64,000 nucleotides of DNA from Strongylocentrotus purpuratus (GCF_000002235.5 NW_022145607.1:1572001-1636000); one strand, 5' to 3'; counted from the first letter of the stretch, positions 30,080 through 43,779 are shown. Notes: generated from the sequence alone by a model not told the origin. Numbers and translations are program-made.

Positions 30080-32820
30080 TTCACGGACAGAACAATAAGA
30101 CGATTAGCCGGTGTAAGTAACGTGATTATTACCATCAACCTTGGATAACCTGTGAAACCAATAAATAAAGGTGCTTACAAGACCAAATAATTACGTATTT
30201 ATCGCCACCATCGGTTAACTGACAAAAAACACGTTGCTTGGTCAAGTGGTTATTTGGTCATAAACACTTGATTTACAGAGGTAAGTGGAATCACGTTACT
30301 CCAGTCGCGTGATAAACTGGTGGTTTTTAGGTTAGATGAAAACGTGAACAGGAGTACCTTTTATCTTTAAATGAAGGCACGTGTCGATAACGTTTAAATC
30401 TAGTTCAAAAGGCACTATACTTTAAAATCACTTAAAATACACTCCCAAAAGAGGTTACTTTTTGGTGTTCTGTTTATTGGGCTCCCTTCGAATTAAGAGT
30501 GTTATATCCTAACTGAATCACCTAGCTCGGTTAAAGCAAGGAAATAAAGCAATCTAAACGCAACCTCGTGTGCAACAGGCATTGTCAAAATTATTTCTGT
30601 GCCATTAAAATCAATTGTCTTTTATGATTTATCTATTAGTCATCTATTACTTCTCAGAACCAAAATGGATGCTATAAATGAGAGACTATAAACACGGCAT
30701 ACATGAACAAGTGAGATTAATTTGTTAAAATAAAATAAAATATATAAATACAGAATATGCAAACGGTAATGCAAAAATAAAAAATAACATGAATATATAT
30801 ACAGAGAACAAAAAGTATAAACGAACCAACTATATGAACGAACCAACAAAAAGTAAAAACAAAAATGATGACCGTTTCTATTTTACCCTTTTCTGAGCCA
30901 CGTAATCATAATTTATTAATACCCCATCATCTATCAAAAACACACTATTGGACAAGGTCATGAAATTTGCTAACTTGCAGGCTTATTTTCTGTGTGCATG
31001 ACTACTTAAACCAAAAATATAGATTGATTTTCTCAAAATGGAATGTAAACATAGAAACGATTTTATTATTGATATGCTTATATTGACGATGTAAGCATGT
31101 GATTTCCTACAAGCGAAAGATTTATAGGCAAAACCGTTTGAAGTTGTATCCACAGATAGGAAATGAAGGAATGTATTTAGTCGTATATTAAGGCCTGTAT
31201 CGACCTTCCAAAAAGGCCAAATGAAGACCACTTTTTATTTCACAAATAAAATACTGTATAGTTGTTCTATCCAATATATCTTGTGTATGAACTGTTGCAT
31301 GTGTCATATTAAAGGTTCTTATGATTTATGATTTTTATTTTGAAAGGGAAAAAAAATCTTGTCTGATATATTTGAGTTGGTAATTTTGTCTGGTGATAAT
31401 TTGTAAATAACGTAGCCAAATTGTATGTGCCTATACAAAGGAGTGTCTTTGCAACGCAAGTTATACATTACTGACTAACTATAAATTGAGGCTGTATAAA
31501 TGCATATAAATGCATAATAATTTTAAATATCCAATCAGCTGTTTTTCTACAAGTTCAACTGATTGTACACTATTACATGTAATGCAAGAACATTATTAAG
31601 AGTAAATCATGTGGCATTCAGCTTAATATATTTGATATATTTCTGTATTTATGGAACTAATATTTTTATTGTTTATTGTATAGCGCACTGAGACATTACC
31701 GCATTTTGCGAAAATATTCCAAAGCACAATTCAACACTAGTAATAGTAGTTGTAGTAGTTGATTTTGTTGTTATTGTTGTGGTCTTGTTGACGATGTTGA
31801 TGTTGTGGCGGTATTACTATAAGTATTTGTATTGATTATATTAACATGATTTATCAATATTAAGTATTGCATTCGGTATCAGCAAAATATTGTTTAAACG
31901 CCAAATATTGTTTACTGAAACTTAAGTATTTTGTATATATTGATTATATTATAAAGAATGGCGTACGTCGTTACTTTTAACAATGTAGGTCTATTTTGTT
32001 GCACGCATGACTAACTTACTATATATATTAGAAACCATTATCTTGAATTTAAACGTGATGAATTATATTCATCCTCATTTATGTATTGTAACATAAAGTG
32101 AAAAGAATGTTTGCATGACAATTTGAACGTAGATAATATAATGTGCCTTAAATTAGTCTACGTTATGTATCTATCTTTTCGTTTATTGCGTATGTTCCAA
32201 TGTATATGTAGTTTGGTGTATTTTAATGAGCATGGCTATATTGTTGTTGTAATTAGTTTTCGGAATACAATTATTCTGCATTACCATGTACAGCGCAAAG
32301 AGATTTAACCGGCAGTATAATGCGCTGTATAAATGTATCCTTATTGTTATGTTGATCAATGAAACCTCTACTGATCCGAGAATCATATTATTTTGAACTT
32401 TGTATTAGTCAGACGTTTGTCCACATTATTAAAATAAAATTAATTATACAACTGTTTAATTCAATAAATGTTACTCCTGTCTCTAATTCAGGTATATAGG
32501 CCTATAACCCCCTTCTCTATAGCTATCTCTCATGTTCATGCATAGGCTTATATTGCTCTAGATAAAATATATAAACTGAATACATGTACATGTCGTTGCT
32601 CAAGCAGGACATTGAACATAAACATGGATATGAAGAGGGCGCTGTGCAAGTGTGTACAAATATTGAGGGTGGCCACATTTTCTATGGGACTGACCTGGCT
32701 TAAAAGGAATTCACGTTGTATGATATAAGGTCATTAACAATGCATTCGAATTTTAAACATTTGGGAGTGGCTGATAATATGGAGCTGACTGGACAAACAC
32801 AAATATTTATATATAATAAT
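30080..32820. other. AT-rich intergenic DNA, no gene seen
   Basis: Mostly unique AT-rich sequence without supported exons. SINE or LINE tail-like pieces occur near 31680 (TATAGCGCACTGAGACATTA) and 32285-32345 (ATGTACAGCGCAAAGAG...GCGCTGTATAAATG). Their form matches the GCGC-ATATAAAT tails of many deuterostome SINEs. Confidence 0.5.
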
Positions 32821-32925
32821 CAGTGGCGGATCCAGGAATTTCTTACCGGGGGGGGGGGGGGGCACAAAATGGCATGGGGTGAAATCAGTGGCGTACGCAG
32901 GATTTTTTCAAGGGGGGGGGGGTTA
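32820..32925 (+). mobile_element. Two hAT-type element starts followed by poly-G
   Basis: CAGTGGCGGATCCAGG (32821) and CAGTGGCGTACGCAGG (32887) each lead into a long G run. Such CAGTGGCG(T/G)A starts with a G run inside are the usual left ends of hAT-like elements. No matching right ends were located, so both appear truncated. Confidence 0.5.
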
Positions 32926-33149
32926 ACATTTTTAAATCGGGCCGCTGAGAATAATTTTTAATTTATTTTTTTTGGCCGGGCGATCCGTCCTTAATACTGT
33001 AATGTGTTTGTTTTTATTCAGTAACAATTAAGAATAACATCAAGGGAAATTCATTCGCAAGTATCCAAATAATATATCGGACGTTAATACATTGGACTTG
33101 AAGTTTTGAGAGCCAGACACTAGCGAGCTTTCGATTCTAGGCACCCGAC

Positions 33150-33290
33150 GTGAGCTACTACTCGTGACGTCATATTTATCCACTGCGCATGCGTGAGCTT
33201 CTTGGCCCACGTGTACTTCCAAATCTCCCGACGGGAGTCGGTGGAAATTTCCATGGATCCCCGTCGCCGTAAAAACGTCAACGTGAGTGT
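33150..33290 (+). promoter_or_regulatory. CRE + NRF1-like promoter with candidate short first exon
   Basis: A perfect CRE half-pair (TGACGTCA at about 33167) and an NRF1-type palindrome (TGCGCATGCG at about 33184) precede an ATG in fair context (TTTCCATGGAT). That ATG opens a short frame, MDPRRRKNVN, ending exactly at a GTGAGT donor (33283). This is the usual layout of a TATA-less housekeeping promoter and first coding exon. No downstream exon was found, so it may be a captured promoter fossil. Confidence 0.45.
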
Positions 33291-33294
33291 AGTT

Positions 33295-34180
33295 TCATCA
33301 CCTTTTCTTATGTTATTCTTTGTTTTTTCATTCTATCACTTTCTCCTTCTGTCTGTCCTTATGTTATTCTTTGTTTCTTCCTTCTATCACCTTCTCTTAT
33401 TTTATTCTTTTTTTATTTTTTATTTATGTGTTTATTAAGAAATCAAATCATAACATATACAAACTTTCCAAAAAAAATACAAATGCTGTGTTACAAAATT
33501 AATGACAAATTAAGATATTTACAAACGATTGAGATGATCTGGGGAAAAAAAAAAAAAAAAAAAAAGGCAGAGTACACGTAATAGAAATATTCAGAATTAT
33601 AACAATTACAAGTACAAAAGCAAGAACCTCGAGATAGCATTGCATCAGAAACTGAAAATTTCGTTGGGCCCAAAATGAAGAAAAAGGAGTAAAAATAAGC
33701 CATCCACAGGTACAATGGAAACTCCAAACCACCAACAGGATGGAGGAGCAAATCTTATTTTATTCTTTGTTTTTATCGTTCTATCACTTCTTCTTTCTAT
33801 CTTTCCTAATGTTATTCTTTGTTTCTGCCTTCTATCACCTTCTCTTATGTTATTCTTTGTTTTATCATTCTATCACTTTCTCTTTCTGTCCTTCCTTATG
33901 TTATTCTTTGTTTCTTCCTTCTATCACCTTTTCTTATGTTATTCTTTGTTTGTATCATTCTTTCACTTCCTACTTCTATCTTTCCTTATGTTATTCTTTG
34001 TTTTTATCATTCTATCACTTTCTATCTTACCTTATATGTTATTCTTTGTTTCTTCCTTCTATCACCTTCTTTTATGTTATGCTTTGTTTTTATCATTCTA
34101 TCACTTCCTCTTTCTATCTTTCCTTATGTTATTCATTGTTTCTTCCTTCTATCACCTTATCTTGTGTTATTCTTCGTATC
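33295..34180. repeat. ~35/70-bp pyrimidine-rich minisatellite
   Basis: Units with CTTATGTTATTCTTTG, then TTTCTTCCTTCTATCACC or TTTATCATTCTATCAC, recur at 33305-33400 and 33768-34170. One retroelement insertion splits the array. Long hydrophobic frames (Leu/Phe/Ser) here are artefacts. Confidence 0.9.
33411..33752 (-). mobile_element. 5'-truncated poly-A retroelement with 16-bp TSD
   Basis: An identical TCTTATTTTATTCTTT lies at 33395-33410 and 33753-33768. The insert reads on the minus strand and ends with AATAAACACATAAATAAAAA-type A-rich sequence next to the left duplication. The other end begins CTCCATCCTGTTGG. A long target duplication plus an A-rich tail mark LINE-driven retrotransposition. 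Confidence 0.82.
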
Positions 34181-34366
34181 AGATTTTCGCGCACCGTGAA
34201 TTTATTACCTGATCTAATCACCTGATCTAAAAAAAATGGTCACGTGACCGATGAAAGCACCGACGTGAAAATTGTCGCGAAGGGGACGGACGTGAGCTGC
34301 GCAACGTCTCCACGCTCCAGTACCTCGTAGTAGCCGACGTCGGGTGCCTAAATCGAAAGCTCGCTA

Positions 34367-35889
34367 ATAATAACAGATGAAGACACAACATCAATCTTCA
34401 GATCAATGGGAGAGTATCACAACAACGGAAAGATGTGTGGATGGTAGAGCTATGGAGCCTTTGGGTGCGAGATTTTACATTTAGATATTTGAATTAAACG
34501 ATTTCAGAATATCATTGTTTAATATGAATAGCAGACCGAGATGCTTCGCAATTCATGAGGCGTTCAAGACTAGAACAAAACTCATGTAAAGATAGTGTCG
34601 CCTATAGAAGAAATAAAGTGTACCAGTTTAAGTTTGGAAGGCGTACATAATATTCCTTATTTTAAGTTGTGGAAGAAGAATACACAGAAAAAGAAATTTG
34701 ATAGCAAGTAAACAGTTGAAATCAGTAATGATAGAGAGATATTCCTACCATATACGATCTGATTAATAGTGTCATAATATAGGTATATATATTTGTTTTT
34801 CTTCATATTCATCTTATACATCTACTGCGGACTAGAATATAAAACGAAAACGCCCCATTTCCAATAACAAAGAGGAAAAATGAGGAGTTCAATATATATG
34901 AATATATCTTATACTGGTAAGTAATCAGTGAGAATAAGTTGAAGGGATGGGCACTTACAAGTAAACCTAATTTGGGCCCATGATTATAGCTTGACCCATA
35001 CTTTGCCCACAACGCGAAGCACACCTTTAGAACCCGGATTGGTTCAGAATGGCAATGTCAGTGGTGCTATTGGCATTGCCAATGGTGCTATAGATAAATG
35101 GACCGTCCCATATAGCTTGGTCCATAATATGCCCACTTTTCTTGGATGCGAGACCAACTAAGTCAAGACGGGGCCTAGATCATGCCAAAGGTGCAAATGG
35201 TATAAATGGACCGTGATATGCCTTGACACATATTTTGTTCAGTTTATTCATTATTATTCATTTGATTTATATACAGTACAATATCATACACATCTTTTCC
35301 ATAGATTCCAAAGTAAAGGAAAAGCTTATATGAGCAAAAAAAATAAGGTATCGTATGTTGTTACATTAAACTTGACGAGAGGGAGATGGCCTATTTCAGC
35401 ATTCTGCTGAAGACAATTATTCTTACGACCGGCAGTATACAATATATTTTTAAATCATGATATTGAGGTTCATACATGATACTCTATACTGAACCATTAA
35501 ACAAACTTGCCTTTTTTTCCGGCTGCAAGTCAAAAAAAATAATCTTTAACACCATTGCCCAAGTAGTATAATCATTTTTTGTAATGTTGTCTTCTTTTGA
35601 ATACGGACTTGCTGAAAAATGTATTGAACTAAATATAACAAACAAACACAAATGAGGATCAATGACCAATAGAACAAAATACAATTGTGATTAACGACAC
35701 AATCTTTACTGGAAACACGACATAATGTTATTCAAAAGGAAACAAATCGTATTCCAAACTTTCTACTTTTGTACATATTTATCATGCGCCATTCATTATT
35801 ATCTTCATTATCTTAAGCTCTTAACAATCATACGACTGAAAGTGTTTTGAAGACCTCTTGCAGCTGAATGATAAACTCGATTCATAGTA
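34367..35889. other. Intergenic DNA, no gene seen
   Basis: Largely AT-rich unique sequence. Around 34975-35225 there are degenerate repeats of ATAAATGGACCGT and GGTGCTAT motifs. No supported exon or structural RNA. Confidence 0.45.
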
Positions 35890-35897
35890 CATAGCTG

Positions 35898-36059
35898 CAG
35901 GCGCGTAGCCAGAGTTCGACGTTTGGGGGGGCACATACATGTAATCGATCGAGGTAAAAAAAAGGGGTCTAAAAAGTTCAACTGATCTTGGAAATTTTAG
36001 GGGGGGCACGTGCCCCCCCGTGCCCCCCCCCCCCCCCCCCCCCCGTGGCTACGCGCCTG
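35898..36059. mobile_element. hAT-like MITE, 162 bp, 8-bp target duplication
   Basis: The left end CAGGCGCGTAGCC and the right end GGCTACGCGCCTG are perfect inverted repeats. They are flanked by CATAGCTG at 35890-35897 and 36060-36067. The interior is nearly the same as in the copy at 13017. A palindromic GGGGCACGTGCCCC and a long C run lie near the right end. Confidence 0.92.
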
Positions 36060-36586
36060 CATAGCTGATAGCTAACATCAAATTGGCGTTTTCATAAAAC
36101 AAGGCACGACAATGACATGAATATATTATCTGCCTACCTGTGATATCACATGGAAGTAAGAATAGTAATAATTTGCCTCTTTCATTCTATCTTACTGTCT
36201 TCTACATCACATGTACTACGGAGTTAGTTAGAGTACCGAAGTGTGACGTCATACTGGCCAAGTTATCATTGTTGTCGGTTGCAAACAGTTTGATGCATAA
36301 AGAATGGCGTGATGATCACACCAGCGCCAAACGCTGAATATGCCCTGCTCTAGCCCGTTGCTTGAATGATTTTGAGGTAAACCTCATGCGCAAGCTCTTT
36401 TGTTTGGAACCAGTAAACTGGACGACGACCGAATATGATGTTAGCACTTCGGTACCCAATTGAATTTGACATAAATGTGGTCATCTAGCTCATGATTAGC
36501 AAATTAACTAGCGGAAAGTAATTACAATATAAGTATGATTAGTAATAATATTATAGCTCTCGTTTTCGAGAACTTTGTGGACCCTC

Positions 36587-36685
36587 CTACTTCTGGAATT
36601 TCACATCCCTGCCGTGTGGGGAATCGAAGTCTAGATCGGGTCCGATGGCGACGATACCATTAGGATTGATGTGCCTGTGGACCAT
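36587..36685 (-). CDS. GHR/Xi-GST last exon
   Basis: A 99-bp exon with acceptor CGTGTAG. It encodes 32 residues beginning [20 protein letters not shown] and ending KFQK before TAG (36587-36589). The [12 protein letters not shown] motif is the conserved C-terminal end of glutathionyl-hydroquinone reductases. It is a coding end too short to stand out as an open frame. Confidence 0.88.
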   Translation of the reverse strand: MVHRHINPNGIVAIGPDLDFDSPHGRDVKFQK

Positions 36686-38109
36686 CTACACGACGAACGA
36701 ATGAGAAAGAGAAAATGATGTTGATTGAGAATTTTTATAGATTAATATTTTTCGTTTTAAATTCTACATTCGTTTACTTGCATGAACTGCCCCGATGTAA
36801 TACATTATCAGATAACGCAGTATAAGTGGTATCGATTTTATTCATTACAAATATATATATGTATATTATTCGATTTTTGGAGCGGAGGGGGCGGGGGGGG
36901 GGGGGGGGGGGGGGGGGTCTTCAACTAAGGAACGTATTGGTGCATGCGTTAGCTAGGAATTTAGCTAGGTATATATACATGTAGTTTACATGTCAAAATA
37001 GACTGATATGACCGGGGTGAATAATTGTTCACTCTTGTAGAGACATCACAGACGTATTCAGCGCTATAAATCTTGAACGATAGACGTCGAACCTATAAGT
37101 GAATAAAATGACATGGAGAGGTGTGAACAATAAAAAAAAAAGTTGAATAGTGTTTCAAAGATATATTACAAACTATCATTGACTTCACAGTACTCATTGC
37201 ATCATGGATGAAACATATATCCTAAACGGCTAGTGTAACTAATTACCTGATAATGTTTCTGGATATGTTCTTGGTCTACTGTTTCTCCAATCCCCGGTGT
37301 CTGGTAAAGGTCACGGGTGAAGCCCCATAAGTTGGGATAGTCCACAATACGCTTCTTGTTGCACTGAGTAAAATACAAACAGATTAAAAGTCCATTAACT
37401 ATAACAAAATCCATATGATCATTGATAAATAACATCAAACGGAACTCATTATCACTACAGTAGCGTATTGGGGTGTGTGGTGGTGGGGGGGGGGGGGGGG
37501 AGAAGGGGGGGGGGGAGAGAATATCGGTGATTCCCTTCATAAATACTTTTTTTGTTTAAGGGGGGGGGGGCTCATGTCAGTAATTTTGTCCGTGTGTATG
37601 ACTGTATTATGACCATGCAAAGAAATCAAGATTTCCAAAGTGAAGTGAAATTTATTTGGCTGCCCCCCCCCCCTTCCAAAAAAAAAAGTAAAATTGAAAG
37701 GTGGCTACGCCCTTTAGATATGATTATTTAGACCTACATTGGATACTATGGCAGTCGTCAGGAATAAAGCCCGACAGTTTGAGCAGTCGAGGATTTCGTC
37801 CTTTCCCTTGCTCCATTCAGTAAAATAACAAGATATTGAGAAAAATAGTGCACTTCAAATATACTGACGGAATCAAACTCAACAAGCTTGGACACACCCC
37901 TGGAATATGCATCGAGGTTATTAACAGATCTAAAGCACTCACATTGTAGCAAAATAGAATAGGTAGTTTATTTCAAAATCGTAAAAACTTCGAGATTCAA
38001 GTGTAAAACACTGTTTTTGCGTAAAAGAATGATAAGAAGCGAACAATGAAACAAACATTACATTCCTCATGTGTCTCCCTCTCTGTTTTCTATCTACTTC
38101 CAGCCGCCA

Positions 38110-38152
<43 letters not shown>

Positions 38153-38289
38153 TCTCACTCTCTCTCTCTATCTCTCTCTCTCTCACTCTCTCTCCATCTC
38201 TTACTCATCTCTCCTTGTCCACCTCTTTCTATCGTTCTATAATATATGTATGGATGTTTGTGCATGAATATCCCTCTCCTTCTCTCACA

Positions 38290-38341
<52 letters not shown>

Positions 38342-41300
38342 ACTTTCTCTGTCCTTTATAATTTGTACTGAAAAACACTTTATTTTCTCTCTTCATTCTC
38401 CCATACCCGCCACTCCCTCGTTTCTCCACAGAAGCCTAAACACCCACCTTCCTCAAGCAGAGGAATCGTATCATAAATGTATAATGTAGATTAAGGCATA
38501 ACACTCTGGCTCAGACAGGATAAAAACTGATATCATGGATAAAGACTAAAGACTAATTAAAGTCGATGATCTTTACGGCATATCTCTCATGAATAATTAA
38601 TGTTCACAGAATGATGTACTGGTCAGTGCTTGGGTTGCAACTGATCTTTTAGGATACACCAAAGGCTAGGGTTCGGAGTAGGATAGGGTATGGCCGGGTG
38701 GGTCCAATATTGAAGCATGGACTTCTTAGTAGGTCCATGATTGAAGTAAGGGATTCGATTAGTGTTAGACAACTGCATAGTTATTGTCAAAGACTCATTG
38801 GTGCATCACTCCTCCTCCTCTTCCTCCTTCTCGTATTCTTATTCTTTCTATACCTACCCATCTTTCTTCATCCCAAATTTCATGACACCAGTGTACCACG
38901 TCCACCACGCCCTCATCATCCCATCACCATCTGTTTCCTAGGTGACGCCTCCATCATGGTTCAACCCGGTTCTTTCCATCCTCCTATAATGGGTCACATG
39001 GGAGCATCACATCAGGAGGCCAGACACCTCGCGATCTGCTCCTTCTTTATTCCTTACGTCATCATAATGAGCAACAAGGCAAGTGGTTGTTTCATCTATC
39101 GTCCCCATCTGCTGAGTTCAAGAGGGGCATTAGCCCGTATACTTTACACCAAGGTAACTCCCTTCTGGCTCTCAGCAGGCGTATCATCTGACCCTTTTGC
39201 CCCGTGTCTAATTCATAATTCACAGCTTACATGACGGCATGGCGCTAGATGGGATATGTATCATTAAAATGACAATCACCTTTCCTTTGCAAAATGAATT
39301 TTGAGCAGGCACTCGAGACTGCATCATCATACGTTGGGGAATTTCATACTTGAGTAACTCGGGTAACGAACGACAGCATGTAGTTCGGGAGTAGAGAACA
39401 CGAAAATGGAATAGGGACAGGCATCACGTTTCATCCTCCTTCGACAATAACATGCCAGATGGACTTACAAAGAAACCATATCATTTGAGAATTATTATAT
39501 TTAGCGTACTTTTTTATGAATTCGAAAGTAGACGAAAAGCGAATGCTATTCTTAAAAAAATATATTTCTATCCTGATGGGAGATAATGGAAAAGGTTTGT
39601 CTTTCTTTCTGTCTCTCTCTCTCTCTCTCTCTACCCTTCCCCATATCTTCAGTCCTTATATATTGTCCTAATCTTTCATGCAGCCTTTGGTAATGTTGGT
39701 TGTGTACTTGCTTCATCATAACTCATAAGTGAATGAAAACAATGATGATGATTTTGATGAATGTGGCAGTGATTTTAGTGATTATGATGATACTGATGGT
39801 GATGGTGAAGATGAAGATGATGATGATGATTATGATGACAATGTTCATGACGACGGTGATGGTGATGGTGAAAGTGATAATGATGACGATTACGATGATG
39901 ACGACAACGACTACGACGATGATGATAATAATGATGATAACAATGGTTTTGACGACGAAGATGTTGATGGTGAAGGCGATGATCTGGATGGTGGTGATCA
40001 ACTCGTATATACATCTTTATTTTGGCTGCAGATGACGGGGGCCTAAATTCCGGGGGAGGCATGCAGGGGCACTTGTCACTCCAACATACTTTAATTTACT
40101 ACGTGTCTTATGGAGTGAAGCTTCCGATATAGTATCTACCCTCAACCCTGAAGACGGATCGACATGACCTTACTCTATTCTTATTTATGTCCTCTCCTGT
40201 AATCAAGGTAGTCCACAACTTGTATGGCTTCACATTAAAGGCATCCTTTAACAATGTTAAATCTGAGATGCACGGCCCTACGTGTTATCAGCGTCTGAGA
40301 TATGGTGTAATATTGAAGCCCTAAAAAAATATCGCGCTTCAATATGACCAAGAAATGCCTCAAAAAGTACAACAAAAAACATCTTTGAGTGACCGGTTTT
40401 ACCACACTCTTTTCCCCAATAGACTGTAGTATTAAATTTGTGATTCCAATCATAAATTCTTGATATAATCAGATATGCGACCGGCTTGTGAAAGTCATGG
40501 GCTTCCTGACTGACCTAAAGGTTTATAATTATAAGTGCAGCATGAGCTAAATCCAGGATTTTGTTTCATAATACGAGACAAAGTTACCGGATTCCTTTAA
40601 ACTCCCTTTGCACGTCTAGGGCTCCGGGTTATTGCAGTGGTGTAGCGTGGGCTCAACCGCTGCAGGGATCGATGAACATCACGAGGGGGGGGGGGGCATC
40701 TGTCTAAGTAGGTTGACGCCTTTCATGCCTCTCTCATTTTTTCTTTCTTTCTTCCTTTCTTTCTCTTTTTCTTTCTTTCTTTCTGTCTATCTTTCTTTCT
40801 TCCTTTCTCGATTTTTCTCTCTTTTGTCTTTTTCAGTTGTTCGATAGAGGGAGGAGTGCTCCCTGACCCCCCCCCCCCCCCCCCCATCCCCCTATCCCGT
40901 GTAGCTACGCAAATACTTCATTTGTTTCATTCGAGACATATACGATGTTTGCTTTAATCATATACCTTGAAGTGGTGAACGTACACGACATCGAAACGTA
41001 TCAAGGTGGTGAAGAGACGGATGTCGGCCTCGGTTAGACGATCCCCGCATAGATAACGAGACTTGGACAATACATCCTCCACCTGTAAATATGAATTCAT
41101 AAACATATTCAGGTAACAAATATATTTTTACATTATTCCAAACAATATGATCATTATGACAATTTGATCAATATTGCCCATGCACTTCTTTTTCATCATG
41201 GCTCCAGAGAAAGATGTGAATATCTCAACTTTTCTTTTAATTCGAATAACCCTTTAATATGCGTTTTACGACGAAAACGACGACCATGAGTGCTCCTTCT

Positions 41301-41447
41301 CTTGCTTCAACAACAACAACAACAACAACAACAACAACGACAACAACTTCTAATGATACTACTTCTACTTTTTCTACTACTATATTATCTGGTGTTATAT
41401 TTTCTTTTGAATCAATAAATTCAAATACTAATACTACTACTACTAGC

Positions 41448-41494
<47 letters not shown>

Positions 41495-43424
41495 GCTACT
41501 ACTAGTACTACTACTACTACTACTTCTACTACTTCTACTACTACTTCTACTACTACTAATGTTGAATGATATCAACAGACTTACCCTGTCAAGAGCTTTG
41601 AAGAGTTTGACTACACCTTCGTCATAGGCTTCCTGAGCTGTGGCAAACCCAGCATTGTACACGCCCAAATTGATGTCTCTGTGGGAGAGAGAGAGGGAGA
41701 GAGAGAGAGAAGGAGAGAGAGAGAGAGCGACAGAGAGAGAGTGAGAGAAAGACAGAGAGAGTCAGAGAGACAAAATTATTTAATGCAGACAGAATGGAGG
41801 GAAATAAAGAAATCGAGAGAGGAAAAACAAGAACAGGCAAAAAAAAAAAAAAAAGAAGAGAGAGAGAGAGAGGGAGAGAGAGAGAGAGAGAGAGAGAAAG
41901 AGACAGACATACAGAAAGAAACAGAGAGAGAGAGAGAGAGGAAGACAGACATAGAGAGTCAAAGAGACAAATGCAGAGAGAATGGAGGGAAATAAAGAAA
42001 TCCAGAGAGGAAAAAAAGAAACGGGCAAAAAAAGAAAAGAAGAAGAATAGAGAGAGAGGGAGAGAGAGAGAGAAGGAGAGCGGACAGGAGAGTGAGCGAG
42101 GGGAAAAGAGGAGACATATAATAATAAAAGTAGCAGAAAGGGGAAACAAAGCTGTATGACAATTAAACAAAATCAATGAAAACAATGTAATCTTTATTAT
42201 CGGTTTGAACTCACGAGAAAAGGCCAATAGCGAAATAGGATGTTAATGAGTGCGAACTTCTGGAAAAATTCAAGTTCAGTTGTTTTCTTAAGTCATAATT
42301 ATGGACGAAAAGGACAATTTTGAGCAGATGGGGACATATAATGATTAAAGTCATCATCATTCAGCTACAAACACACCAAAAAAAACAAAAAACAATAATC
42401 AACACGCATCAAGAGCAAAAGGATTGGCAAAACGTTGACGTGAGGTCATCCGAACGATTCTGAGTTCTTGTTTTAAATATTTAGTTTAAAAAAGATTTCC
42501 TCATTAGGAGAGGGATGAATTCAAAGAAAACAAATTAAAATGACATCGATAGGCCCTCGTCACGTAATGACTAGATAATAATAACACAAAACACACAACC
42601 ATGCGACTATTTTTGTATTTTTGATATGATCAGGCAACAAGCCTTATGACACCTGCTCAAGGCAAATGACAGACCTTATATCAACACCACCCCTATATAG
42701 AACTCGGAGGTCGAAGTGAACAAAACGAAATTTATCCCGAATGAAGTACATTGGCACAAGACAAAAGAATATAGACCGAGGAACGTGATCAAGATTGGAA
42801 GGAATCCCGATAAGGCGTCTCTTTTGAAATACCTATTATTTAATTGCTCTTTATTATCACATGTTTGCAATCTGTACATCCAAAGTAGTTTTATTCAATT
42901 TATAAACTCTGTTTATTTCTCTTAATCTACCAAATATTTGCATTTTTCTTCTTTAAATTTTCTCACACATTCCTTTTATTATCGCATGCATATCGTTCAT
43001 TTTCCTAATCAATACGTTTTTTATCCTCATGTTTTCGAGTTTGGTTTGTCTATACACTCACAGGAAATGATCTCAATCGTCATTCATGACTTTCAATGGA
43101 TAACAATTACAACCTTGGGTATTCTAGATTATACGTCTACTATCATCTCTACAAACGGCGCGTTCTATTTTCAATGAAAACAAATTAAAACGTACACATG
43201 TATGACAATGGGATGAGCCAAACCGCAATTAATTTAAATGCTTCATTAGGTCCATTCATTGATAACTTCCGTTTCCAAATCAAATCTCGCCAATTAGCGC
43301 AGGAATTGTCAACACAGTTTAATTTGGCAATGTTTTCAATTAGGATAAGAGAATGAATGACTTCAATCGCAGACAGACATTCACCAGTTTTTTGTTGTTC
43401 TCTTTATCTTCTTCTTCTTCTTCT

Positions 43425-43483
<59 letters not shown>

Positions 43484-43740
43484 CATTCTCTTCTGTTTGT
43501 CCGTCTCTGGTCTATCTATCTGAATGTCCTCTCTAAGTATGTCTATAATTTTTGTTTCTTTCTGCCTCTCTTCCGCAATCTGTACATCTCTTCTATACAT
43601 TATAAATCATCGCAAGATTTCCTCTACTGTTGTCATGTTTGCAAGGTATCCATCACATTTCTTTTACAAGCATGCCAAATAATGTCTTTTCTATCTCTAG
43701 CACAGCCTTGCTACTTTCCTTTTGCCTCTCTCTCTCTCTC

Positions 43741-43779
<39 letters not shown>

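Larger units (their letters stand above)
33121..34366. mobile_element. Inverted-repeat element with promoter-like end, ~1.25 kb
   Basis: The left end TA-GCGAGCTTTCGATTC leads to AGGCACCCGACGT. The right end ACGTCGGGTGCCT leads to ATCGAAAGCTCGC-TA (34365-34366). Terminal inverted repeats are about 30 bp with TA at each edge. The ends are CpG-rich. The middle is a pyrimidine-rich minisatellite (33295-34180) interrupted by a retroelement fragment. No transposase is present. Confidence 0.8.

Noticed and set aside
33715..34225. Hydrophobic frames of 126-165 codons resembling membrane proteins
   Set aside because: They repeat with the pyrimidine-rich minisatellite unit and occur in three frames at once.
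38698..39234. 178-codon plus-strand frame with a Leu/Phe-rich hydrophobic stretch
   Set aside because: It lies antisense in a GST intron, lacks any recognisable domain or splice context, and its hydrophobic part comes from a CT-rich stretch. Left uncalled, though it is the longest frame not over a simple repeat in that intron.
39729..40062. Acidic Asp/Asn-rich 105-codon frame
   Set aside because: It is an imperfect GAT triplet repeat; all other frames over it are equally open.
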